64,000 nucleotides of DNA from Ulvibacterium sp965228935 (lineage in GTDB: Bacteria; Bacteroidota; Bacteroidia; Flavobacteriales; Flavobacteriaceae), in the NCBI RefSeq assembly GCF_965228935.1, contig NZ_OZ245846.1, positions 1,860,001 through 1,924,000 of the forward strand, read 5' to 3'. The translations under genes and the position numbers were made by a program. Below are positions 43,445 to 51,646 of this stretch, one piece after another. Under the pieces are notes generated by a model. That model was not told the DNA's origin. It did not search any database and worked only from the letters and a program-made list of their open reading frames with translations. Position 1 is the stretch's first letter; each line of letters opens with the position of its first letter.

Positions 43445-44296
43445 CTATTTTAGTGGAAAGGAATACAGGTTTCTTCCCGTGCTTCCGCGTTTCTCATCGG
43501 AAATCAATAGCGTAGAGTCATTCTTAAAGCAGACGGCCTCCAATTGGGAACGTACACCTAAATCAATTTCCTTTAAGGTGCCCTGAGAGAAATCCTGGCC
43601 CTCAAAATTGGTTACTTTCCAAAGCTTTCCATAACTCAAAAGCACTACGGTCTTTTCATCCGATGAAATGTCTGCTGAGGTAATCTGGCAGGTTTTCCAA
43701 TCATCACAAGTTTTAAAAGTGCCTATAAAAAGGGCTTTATGTTTCCCGGGATGATCCGGTATCCTATACAGTAATGCCGTACCAGGAAACGGTTGGGCCC
43801 TGTTTTTGGTAATGATATACAAGAAGTTACCATGATGAAAAAACGCCTCCGCATCATAATACAGCTTCGCTTTTTTTGGAGGAAATTTTTTTTGTTCGGG
43901 ATAGCTGAACCTAATTTGTAGGGCGTCGATTTTCTCGCCCGGCTCTACTTCCGGGTTGGGAAGCTTGTAGATGACCAAATCTTTCCGGTCATTTGAATTA
44001 TTTCCAAAATCCCCAATGTAAAGATTTCCTTTTTTATCCCTGGTCAAATCTTCCCAATCCTTATTTTTGGCATTTTTGACCTTCAATTTTTTTAGGAGGT
44101 TTCCCTTAAGGTCTACCTGATAGATTTCATCCGGGTTGCCACTATCCTCTATTAACCAAAGCGTTGTTTCTGAAAACATGGCAATTCCCGAATTTTCATC
44201 CAATTTTTTGGGAAGCTCTGCGATAAAGGTAAGCTGGCCGTAGTTTGAACAGCTATTGAAAAAAACTACACATAGAAAAGGCAGCACCCTGATCAT
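43445..44296 (-). CDS. Propeller-like exported lipoprotein
   Basis: A 283-residue lipoprotein (PFLCVVFFNSCSNYG, lipobox Cys16). The mature part is a repeated-strand protein with blade-like segments: SGIAMFSETTLWLIEDSGN, LYIGDFGNNSNDRKDLVIY, AEAFFHHGNFLYIITKNRA, TSADISSDEKTVVLLSYG and LEAVCFKNDSTLLISDEKR. It resembles SdiA-regulated/phytase-like propellers with no known activity. Its start overlaps the stop of the haloperoxidase-like gene by four bases (44293-44296), so they are coupled and likely act together outside the cytoplasm. Confidence 0.65.
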   Translation of the reverse strand: MIRVLPFLCVVFFNSCSNYGQLTFIAELPKKLDENSGIAMFSETTLWLIEDSGNPDEIYQVDLKGNLLKKLKVKNAKNKDWEDLTRDKKGNLYIGDFGNNSNDRKDLVIYKLPNPEVEPGEKIDALQIRFSYPEQKKFPPKKAKLYYDAEAFFHHGNFLYIITKNRAQPFPGTALLYRIPDHPGKHKALFIGTFKTCDDWKTCQITSADISSDEKTVVLLSYGKLWKVTNFEGQDFSQGTLKEIDLGVRSQLEAVCFKNDSTLLISDEKRGSTGRNLYSFPLK

Positions 44297-45645
44297 TGGT
44301 GGGCCAAGTCCTTGTTTGCCTTCATCTTTAAGTTGTCCAGTACAAATTTACCTAAGTCACGACCTTGTTTAACACCGACCTGTACGGCCGCTCTGTAATG
44401 GATGCCACCATACATTCTGCTGATGGCCGCCTCATCGGCCGCCTCGTTAAACGAATTGAAACTTCTTATGGGAAGGCCATAAGGGACTTCGGTATCATCA
44501 TCAAACGCAAAATTGTCGCCGAAAACATCGGTCAATGCCGTTGACGCGGCTCCCGATACCACACTATGTCCACTGGTATATTCGGGAAATGGAGGAGTTT
44601 GAAGTACGGGTTTCCAATCTTCATCGATATGCTGGTTGATCAAGGTTTCCGGACGGATCAAGTTGCTTCGATACTTTTCGTCCCAACAGCTGATAAAGGC
44701 ATCGGCCATGGCCACCGAGGCCTTGGTGTATGCGTAAACCGTTTTATCAAAATCACTGTTTGTCTTTCGAGCGGCAATTTTAGTGATACCGATCCAATGC
44801 GCTCCCGGGGTTATCTTTTTGGTAGCGAACATTAAATGGCCCCGAGTAACCGAGACATAGGGGTTACAGTCCCAGAACTGTGCTATTTCTATTTCTTCGG
44901 ATTCATCACCCTTTTCGGTAATTTCCTGGCTTATGTCATAGACTTCCTTCAATTCCTTGTAAAAGTCGGAACCTTCTTCCATAGAGAACGGTGGTGGCGG
45001 GGTAGGTTTAAACTGATTGGCGGAATCTATCACGAAAGGGCGAATTTTGTTCCAATGTGGCTCAATGCCATCCATATAGGCTGGGGGAGTGGGTTGCCAG
45101 CGGGTGGGATCATCCGTATCTACCGTAAACTTTGGCATCGTTCGGGTCTGGGCATAATTGTCCTTATTCATCCAGGCCCCGATATGATCTGCCACTTTTA
45201 AACCGTAAGCCTTTGAGGCATTAAATACGGCAGGGTTTTTACTTTCCCAGATTCCATAAAGACTATCTCGAAATGCCTCCATTCTTTCTTCGGAAAAAAT
45301 TAATCGTTTGTTCAATTCCATATGGGCCGTCATGGCGGCCAATTGATAATTAATGGTACTGCCCTTTTCGGGTTTGGGTATGGAATCCAATTCTCTTAGT
45401 TGCCCTGCCAAGGAAAGATAGTCGTCATTCCCCTGTGCAATGATTTCATAAGCCGCAACATTTGGATAGGCAAAAATACGGCTGGCCACTGGTGGGGAGA
45501 AAATATCATGGATCATGATTTCAGTAACCTTATCTACCGAAGCATGCAACTCCTCGGGACTAATGTTTATAGGTTCTTCCTTCTTTTGCGTGCCACATGA
45601 AACCCATAGCACCGACGTAATGCACATCGCCAATATCTTCTTCAT
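44293..45645 (-). CDS. Vanadium-dependent haloperoxidase / PAP2 family lipoprotein
   Basis: A 450-residue lipoprotein (CITSVLWVSCGTQKKEEP, lipobox Cys17). The three PAP2/vanadium-haloperoxidase signatures are present: K-x6-R-P as KYRSNLIRPETL, the Y-T-S-G-H form of P-S-G-H as FPEYTSGHSVVSGA, and S-R-x5-H as SRMYGGIHYRAA (Ser409-Arg410, His416). These form the oxyanion/vanadate pocket with His416 as the ligand or nucleophile. The residue four after His416, usually Asp, is Ala420 here, so activity may be altered. The family oxidises halides with hydrogen peroxide, or acts as a phosphatase. Coupled by a four-base overlap to the propeller-like lipoprotein. Confidence 0.8.
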   Translation of the reverse strand: MKKILAMCITSVLWVSCGTQKKEEPINISPEELHASVDKVTEIMIHDIFSPPVASRIFAYPNVAAYEIIAQGNDDYLSLAGQLRELDSIPKPEKGSTINYQLAAMTAHMELNKRLIFSEERMEAFRDSLYGIWESKNPAVFNASKAYGLKVADHIGAWMNKDNYAQTRTMPKFTVDTDDPTRWQPTPPAYMDGIEPHWNKIRPFVIDSANQFKPTPPPPFSMEEGSDFYKELKEVYDISQEITEKGDESEEIEIAQFWDCNPYVSVTRGHLMFATKKITPGAHWIGITKIAARKTNSDFDKTVYAYTKASVAMADAFISCWDEKYRSNLIRPETLINQHIDEDWKPVLQTPPFPEYTSGHSVVSGAASTALTDVFGDNFAFDDDTEVPYGLPIRSFNSFNEAADEAAISRMYGGIHYRAAVQVGVKQGRDLGKFVLDNLKMKANKDLAHQ

Positions 45646-45954
45646 TTTTCTACTTTTTATTTTATATAAATGCCCTTTACGGTGTGAGGTCGTTACTACC
45701 TCTGGTTGGTTTTTTTGATTGTCCTATTGAGATGTCCTCATTAATAATTGGGAAAGATTTAGACCTGATTAATGCCCAAAATTACATCATTTTCAATTCG
45801 TATCAAAACTTGATAATCAGGCTAAAACGGACATATACCAATTTTATCGGAACAAGGTTCTGTTTTTAACGAACACAGTTTCCACCTTCTATAGACAAGG
45901 ACGCACAACAATACTACGGATTAAATGAAAACAAGGTCGTACGTGCTTCATGAT
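45646..45954. other. Intergenic stretch, no feature seen
   Basis: No supported gene in these 309 bases. They must hold the promoter of the haloperoxidase gene (reading left from 45645) and the end of the symporter transcript, but I find no convincing hairpin or operator; the 61-codon frame starting at 45684 is not supported. Confidence 0.4.
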
Positions 45955-47607
45955 TTAGTTCCAAAAGAAGGCATAAATGGCAGCTATAATGATCATCGCC
46001 GCAAAGGCTCCAATATTGAATTTTGGGTTTGTATCAAAGATGCCCTTGCGAAGCGAAATGCCCTTGGGATCTTCTGCTCCCTTATTTTGTAGTAAGCTCA
46101 CCGCAACAATGACCAACATGGTAAGTACGGCGGTGTATCCCATTTGATCCATAAATGGAACATCCACAAAAAATGGGCTGGAAGACCACCCGTTTTGGGC
46201 AACCTTAAAGTATAGGGCAATGGGGATGGAGACCAATGCACCTACAATAGCAGCCTTATTCGTTGTTTTTTTCCAGAACAATCCTAAAAGGAAGACCGCC
46301 AATATTCCAGGACTTACCAAACCGGTGTATTCCTGGATAAACTGAAAGGCTTGATCTATACCTCCCAGTAAAGGTGCCATTATACATGCGATGACAAGGG
46401 CAATGGCGGCAGATAGCCTACCGATCCTAACAGTGGTCTTATCGGTAGCATTTTTGTTGATATATTGTCTATAGATGTCCATGGTGAAAATCGTAGATGT
46501 TGAATTTAACATCGACGCCAGGGAGGAGACCACGGCCGCGGCCAAAGCAGCAAAGGCAACTCCCTTTAACCCTGTTGGCAAAAATTGTAATAACCATGGA
46601 TAGGCCTTATCAGCTTGCTCCAATGAAGGGGCATTGTTAAGTGCCACATCACCCAGGCGACCCATGGTTTCCGCATCATTTATCATAACATAGGCGGCTA
46701 TACCCGGTACCACAACGATAACTGGGATAACAATTTTCAAAAAAGCGGCCAAAATAATTCCCTTTTGGGATTCACGTAAGGATTTGGCGGCAAGCGTACG
46801 CTGAATAATGTATTGGTTGAATCCCCAGTAGTAGAGATTCGCCACCCATAGACCGCCGACCAAAACACCGAGACCCGGAAGATTTTTATATTCTGGATTC
46901 GATTCGTCCAAAATCATGACGAATTTTTCGGGAACGGATTCGTATACGGTCTGAAGTCCCGCTAAAACACCATTGCCATCAGAAACCGTATTTAATGCCA
47001 AATAGGTGGTTACAAGCCCGCCCAAAACGAGGAAGATAACTTGGATAACATCCGTCCAGGCAACCGCGGAAAGGCCTCCATAAAGGGAGTAGGCCGCGGC
47101 AAACAGGGCTAGGCCAATTACACCATAGACCATAGGAATGCCCATTATGGTCTCTAAGGCCAGCGATCCCAAATACAATACCGAAGCCAGGTTGACAAAT
47201 ACATAAAGTGCGATCCAAAAAACGGCCAAAATGGTCTTTAGGTTGGTGGAGTACCGCTTTTCAACAAATTCAGGAATGGTATATAGCCCTTTCTCAATGA
47301 AGATCGGCAAGAAATATTTGCCCACGATCAACAGGGTTACGGCAGCCATCCACTCATAGGAGGCAATGGCCAGGCCAACGGCAAAACCGGAACCGGACAT
47401 GCCTATAAACTGTTCCGCGGAAATATTGGCAGCGATTAAAGAGGCACCAATGGCCCACCAGGGTAACGATTTGCTGGCCAAAAAGTAATCCTCTGCATTT
47501 TTTTGATGCCCTTTTTTATCCCTGGATACCCATAGACCTACCCCAAGGATCAAAAAAGCATAGGCTATAAAAATGAAGTAATCCCAAAATTCGAAAGACG
47601 AAGTCAT
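45955..47607 (-). CDS. Sodium:sugar symporter (SSS family), probable xylose importer
   Basis: A 550-residue transporter of the solute:sodium symporter family (about 14 helices), related to vSGLT. Landmarks: the start YFIFIAYAFLILGVGLWVSR, the conserved EDYFLASKSLPWWAIGASLIAANISAEQFIGM, Na+-site region GLAIASYEWMAA, and VVSSLASMLNSTSTIFTMDIYRQ with the Ser/Thr residues of the second Na+ site. Family members import glucose, galactose, xylose or myo-inositol with Na+. Its place after xylA in the same direction (209 bp gap with a hairpin) indicates xylose (inference). The gap may give it a lower or separate transcript level. N- and C-termini are intact. Confidence 0.85.
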   Translation of the reverse strand: MTSSFEFWDYFIFIAYAFLILGVGLWVSRDKKGHQKNAEDYFLASKSLPWWAIGASLIAANISAEQFIGMSGSGFAVGLAIASYEWMAAVTLLIVGKYFLPIFIEKGLYTIPEFVEKRYSTNLKTILAVFWIALYVFVNLASVLYLGSLALETIMGIPMVYGVIGLALFAAAYSLYGGLSAVAWTDVIQVIFLVLGGLVTTYLALNTVSDGNGVLAGLQTVYESVPEKFVMILDESNPEYKNLPGLGVLVGGLWVANLYYWGFNQYIIQRTLAAKSLRESQKGIILAAFLKIVIPVIVVVPGIAAYVMINDAETMGRLGDVALNNAPSLEQADKAYPWLLQFLPTGLKGVAFAALAAAVVSSLASMLNSTSTIFTMDIYRQYINKNATDKTTVRIGRLSAAIALVIACIMAPLLGGIDQAFQFIQEYTGLVSPGILAVFLLGLFWKKTTNKAAIVGALVSIPIALYFKVAQNGWSSSPFFVDVPFMDQMGYTAVLTMLVIVAVSLLQNKGAEDPKGISLRKGIFDTNPKFNIGAFAAMIIIAAIYAFFWN

Positions 47608-47736
47608 AATTGTATTGGCTTTGGCTTGGTTGTTAGTACTGATAAACTCCTTAACGGTCTAGCAAAGTAACTGTTTTGCTCAAAAAAACCATCAAATTTC
47701 CCAAATTCTTTGGTCTTAAATTATGGATTTAACAAA

Positions 47737-47768
47737 GACCCGCAGAGTTTCATGAAACTCTGCGGGTC
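47737..47768 (-). terminator. Perfect hairpin between xylA and the symporter gene
   Basis: GACCCGCAGAGTTTC (47737-47751) is followed after two bases by its reverse complement GAAACTCTGCGGGTC (47754-47768), a 15-bp stem. On the minus strand it is followed by TTTGTTAAATCC, a weak T-tract, so it could be a leaky terminator, an attenuator or an mRNA-stabilising stem that lets xylA be expressed more strongly than the symporter. It lies 48 bp after the xylA stop. Confidence 0.75.
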
Positions 47769-47815
47769 AATGCCATTATAGAATTCAATACATTGAGAGG
47801 GTCAAAAGCAAACTC

Positions 47816-49141
47816 TTAAATGTATTGGTTGATGATGTTCTCGAATAATTCCTGTCTGCCACTTTGCAATTGAAGCTCTCCATTTTCCTTTGCGATTTCA
47901 TAGAGATTCCTGAAATCCAATTTACCATTTTCAAAATCCTTTCCTTTTCCGGTATCATATGAACTATAACGTTCTTTTCGGAGTGATGCATATTGGGACG
48001 AAGCAATGATTTTATCCGCCGTGATCAAGGCACGAGCAAAGGTATCCGCTCCACCAATATGGGCATGGAATACGTCTTCCATGTCCGTGGAATTTCTCCG
48101 GATTTTGGCATCAAAATTTATTCCTCCACCCTGAAGTCCGCCGGCCTGTAAAAACACGAGCATAGCCTCGGTGACCTCCGTGAGGTTATTTGGGAATTGA
48201 TCGGTATCCCATCCATTTTGATAATCGCCGCGGTTGGCATCCACACTTCCCAGCATTCCATGTGCGGCTGCCATTTCCAATTCGTGTTGAAAAGTATGGC
48301 TGGCCAAGGTGGCATGGTTAACTTCGATGTTTAGTTTGAAATCGTCCTGTAACCCATGCTGATGTAAAAATCCGACCACAGTGGCGGCATCAAAATCATA
48401 TTGATGTTTCATGGGCTCCATGGGCTTGGGCTCTATAAAGAACGTTCCCGTAAAACCTTGCTTTCGCGCATAATCCCGAGCCATACCCAAGAACCGGCCC
48501 ATATGGTCCAATTCCCGTTTCATATCAGTATTCAGAAGCGACATATATCCTTCACGACCGCCCCAGAACACATAATTTTCGCCATCCAACGCTATGGTCG
48601 CATCCAATGCCAATTTTATTTGCCCTCCCGCGCGGGCCAACACATTAAAATCGGGATTGGTAGAGGCCCCGTTCATATATCTTGGGTTGGAAAAGCAATT
48701 GGCCGTTCCCCACAGTAGTTTCACCCCCGATTCGGCTTTTTTGCCCTTGATATAATTCACGATCGTTGCCAGTCTTTTTTCGGACTCGGCAAATGTGGAG
48801 GCTTCCTGGATCAGATCAAAATCATGGAAACAGAAATAGTCGAATCCCATTTTAGTGATGAACTCAAAGGCAGCATCCGCTTTTTCCTTGGCGGCGTCCA
48901 CCGCATCGGAAGGTTGGTCCCAAGGAAAATTCTGTGTTCCGGGCCCGAAGGGATCCGCACCCTGCCCGCAGAAGGTATGCCAATAGGCTACGGCAAATTT
49001 AAAATGCTCGCGCATTGTCTTTCCCGCAACAACTTGTTCCGGATTGTAGTATTTAAATGCCAACGGATTATCGGAATCCTTACCCTCAAATTTGATTTCC
49101 CCAATCCCTTTAAAATATTCCTTGTCTCCTATTAGTGCCAT
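47816..49141 (-). CDS. xylA: Xylose isomerase
   Basis: A 441-residue class II xylose isomerase converting D-xylose to D-xylulose with two divalent metals. Signatures: FCFHDFDLIQEAS (catalytic His; most relatives read FHDRD), FWGGREGYMSLLNTD, IEPKPMEPMKHQYD with the metal-binding Glu/Lys pair, LNIEVNHATLASHTF and GMLGSVDANRGDYQNGWD. The N-terminal KEYFKGIGEIKFEGKDSDNPL is also family-typical. Cytoplasmic. It follows xylB by 3 bp and precedes the symporter. The Arg-to-Phe change at FHDRD is worth a check but does not remove a metal ligand. Confidence 0.95.
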   Translation of the reverse strand: MALIGDKEYFKGIGEIKFEGKDSDNPLAFKYYNPEQVVAGKTMREHFKFAVAYWHTFCGQGADPFGPGTQNFPWDQPSDAVDAAKEKADAAFEFITKMGFDYFCFHDFDLIQEASTFAESEKRLATIVNYIKGKKAESGVKLLWGTANCFSNPRYMNGASTNPDFNVLARAGGQIKLALDATIALDGENYVFWGGREGYMSLLNTDMKRELDHMGRFLGMARDYARKQGFTGTFFIEPKPMEPMKHQYDFDAATVVGFLHQHGLQDDFKLNIEVNHATLASHTFQHELEMAAAHGMLGSVDANRGDYQNGWDTDQFPNNLTEVTEAMLVFLQAGGLQGGGINFDAKIRRNSTDMEDVFHAHIGGADTFARALITADKIIASSQYASLRKERYSSYDTGKGKDFENGKLDFRNLYEIAKENGELQLQSGRQELFENIINQYI

Positions 49142-49144
49142 GTT

Positions 49145-50629
49145 TTATGAATTATTGATTAAGCGTTTTAATTGTTGTTTCCATTGGTCGTATGCAGATT
49201 CATATTCGGATCTATCGTTCGAAGGTTCAAACTTCATGAGATAGTCATTGTCCATGATGTTGTTTCCGAAGGTTTTAAAGTCACCTTTATAAAGCTCGCA
49301 GGCCCTAGCGGCCCCAATGGCCCCTGTAGTGTCATAGATCTCGATTTCTTGTCCTATAAGGGTAGCGATGGTCCTTGAAAAAATATCCGATCGAAAGAGG
49401 TTGTCATTACCTGCCCGGATTACGGTGGGCCGAATGCCGTCGGACTCCATAATCTCCATACCATAAACAAAAGAAAAGGCGATACCCTCCAAAGCCGCCC
49501 TACAAAGATGGGCCTTGGAGTGGTTGTTTAGATTGATGTTGGACATTTGCGTACCCAAGGTCTTATTATCCAGCATACGTTCCGCGCCATTCCCGAAAGG
49601 ATGTATGAGCACCCCGTCCGATCCAATAGGGACAGAAGCCGCCAATTTGTTCATCTCCTCATAAGAGGAAACATCCAGGTTGTTCATAAGCCATCGGTAT
49701 TGTATCCCAGATCCATTGATACAAAGCAATTTTCCTATTCTCGGCTTTGAAGTATCATAATTCACATGGGCAAAATTATTTACCCTTGAACTTTCCTTTA
49801 CGGATAGATTTTCGGTAATGGCATACACCACTCCCGAAGTTCCTCCCGTTGCGGCTACTTCGCCGGGATTGAAAACATTTAAGGAAAGCGCATTATTGGG
49901 CTGATCCCCCGCACGATATAGAATAGGGGTGCCCTCTGCCAGACCGGATGCGGCGGCGCCTTGCTCCGAAACCTTGCCCTGAATGGAAAATGTATCGGCT
50001 AGATCAGGTACCATTTTCCTTTCGATTCCATAATGCTCCAGTAACCAATTCGCTATATCGTTGTTCTTAAAATCCCAAAATATGCCTTCCGACAATCCTG
50101 AAATTGTGGAACGGATTTCACCACTGAGCTTATAGGCGATATAATCCCCGGGGAGCATAAACTTGTATACCTTTTGGTAAAGTTCCGGCTCATTTTCCTT
50201 CACCCATTTAAGCTTGGATGCCGTAAAGTTTGCTGGGGAATTCAACAATCGGGATGCACATTTATCATTTCCCAACTCATCGAAGGCTTCCTGGCCGATT
50301 TTGACCGCCCTGCTATCACACCAAATAATGGAATTTCGCAAGGGAACGCCATTTTTATCTACAACGACAAGACCATGCATTTGATAGGAAATACCAATTC
50401 CTGTAATATCCTTGGGGTCTATGTTATGCTTTTGAAGCAGTGTTTTTGTGGCATTGCAGACATGATGCCACCAATCATCCGGATGTTGTTCCGCCCATCC
50501 ATTTTCCAGGGCAATCATTCCCATCTCCACCTTGGGTTCACTGACTACATCCAAACTTTTTCCGGATGCCGTGGCCACTAGGGCGGCCTTTATCGAAGAA
50601 CTTCCTATGTCATATCCGATGGAGTACAT
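49145..50629 (-). CDS. xylB: Xylulokinase (FGGY family)
   Basis: A 494-residue FGGY carbohydrate kinase that phosphorylates D-xylulose at O5. ATP-binding and catalytic elements: GYDIGSSSIKAALVA (phosphate 1 loop), GIGISYQMHGLVVVDKNG (sugar contact), NSIIWCDSRAVKIGQ, and the C-terminal GATGGTSGVVYAITE with EGIAFSFVYGMEIM and IRAGNDNLFRSDIFSRTIA. These are normal for xylulokinase. Order xylB-xylA-symporter is a common Bacteroidota xylose operon; no regulator is adjacent, so control is unseen. It is divergent from the 50897 gene across a 267-base gap in which I see no clear operator. Confidence 0.93.
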   Translation of the reverse strand: MYSIGYDIGSSSIKAALVATASGKSLDVVSEPKVEMGMIALENGWAEQHPDDWWHHVCNATKTLLQKHNIDPKDITGIGISYQMHGLVVVDKNGVPLRNSIIWCDSRAVKIGQEAFDELGNDKCASRLLNSPANFTASKLKWVKENEPELYQKVYKFMLPGDYIAYKLSGEIRSTISGLSEGIFWDFKNNDIANWLLEHYGIERKMVPDLADTFSIQGKVSEQGAAASGLAEGTPILYRAGDQPNNALSLNVFNPGEVAATGGTSGVVYAITENLSVKESSRVNNFAHVNYDTSKPRIGKLLCINGSGIQYRWLMNNLDVSSYEEMNKLAASVPIGSDGVLIHPFGNGAERMLDNKTLGTQMSNINLNNHSKAHLCRAALEGIAFSFVYGMEIMESDGIRPTVIRAGNDNLFRSDIFSRTIATLIGQEIEIYDTTGAIGAARACELYKGDFKTFGNNIMDNDYLMKFEPSNDRSEYESAYDQWKQQLKRLINNS

Positions 50630-50896
50630 GCGATAATTTTTTTGAGGGGTTTAAGATATTATTTTAGACCCGTTGTAGCAAATTCCAACGAATTTATCTG
50701 AAAAGTTTATCCCTTCATTCTTATGCGATTTACATTTTGATTCCTAATCCCAATAATAGTAGATCATCCTTAGCGATAGTAAGCAAACCATTTTAAGTTT
50801 GATTGATGGGGATTCATATTTATCCTATGAATAATTAAGAAAAACCCTTATCTTAATTGAAAAATCGCGAACAGTGAAATCCCCGAAAACTTTAAT

Positions 50897-51646
50897 TTGA
50901 AAATCTCATATCTTCTTTACCTCATTACACTGTTTTGTGTAACATTACCATCCTTCAATTTTAGCCAAACAGCGGCAGACAATCCTTCTACGCACATTTG
51001 GTTCGATGATATAATAGGGCGGACCAATTCGGGAATATTCAATGGAGTGGCCTATACCGAAGTATATCGGGTAATTAATGAAAGGCATCAATTTTTTAAG
51101 GAACCCGATTTTGTTCCTGGTTCCGTAGTATATGATGGGCAACCCTATTTTGATGTTGAGCTCAAATATGATGTCTATCAAGGAAATCTTTTGACCAGAA
51201 ATATGGAAACACTAGGTGCTCCCATACTAATATTTGATGAGAGCAATGTGACCGAATTTACCATTAACGGGCATAGGTTCAAAAATGTGAATCAAAACCT
51301 TGCGGAAAATATGGCCTTTGGATTTCTGGAAGTCCTGATGGAAAACGACTCCCTTTCCCTTTATAAAAAACATAGCAAGAAAATCTTTAAAAGAACGGAT
51401 AAGGAAATTTTGTACTATGAATTCAAGGACCGGCATTCGTATTACATATATTATGCCAACATATATCATTCGTTACAAAAGGCGAATGATCTCAATGCAA
51501 TTTTTCCAGAGTATCGAAAATCATTAAAGGCTATTCGTAATCGTTATGCTTCTTTGGGAAAATCGGATCCCGATGCCTATATGAAATCCATTTTGTCCGA
51601 CTTATCAGCTTTAATCTCAAGCCAAAGCGGTAAGGAAACCCTATGA
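50897..51646 (+). CDS. Hypothetical exported protein coupled to a TonB receptor
   Basis: A 249-residue exported protein starting at a TTG (50897), with signal peptide (KISYLLYLITLFCVTLPSFNFS). The mature chain is beta-rich at first (SGIFNGVAYTEVYRVINERH; PGSVVYDGQPYFDVELKYD; EFTINGHRFKNVNQ) and helical near the end (AIFPEYRKSLKAIRNRYASL). Similar proteins are found immediately upstream of STN-domain TonB receptors and their DUF4249 partners, and this gene overlaps the receptor start by four bases (51643-51646). It may be an accessory subunit of that uptake complex. No catalytic motif is visible. Confidence 0.6.
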   Translation: MKISYLLYLITLFCVTLPSFNFSQTAADNPSTHIWFDDIIGRTNSGIFNGVAYTEVYRVINERHQFFKEPDFVPGSVVYDGQPYFDVELKYDVYQGNLLTRNMETLGAPILIFDESNVTEFTINGHRFKNVNQNLAENMAFGFLEVLMENDSLSLYKKHSKKIFKRTDKEILYYEFKDRHSYYIYYANIYHSLQKANDLNAIFPEYRKSLKAIRNRYASLGKSDPDAYMKSILSDLSALISSQSGKETL

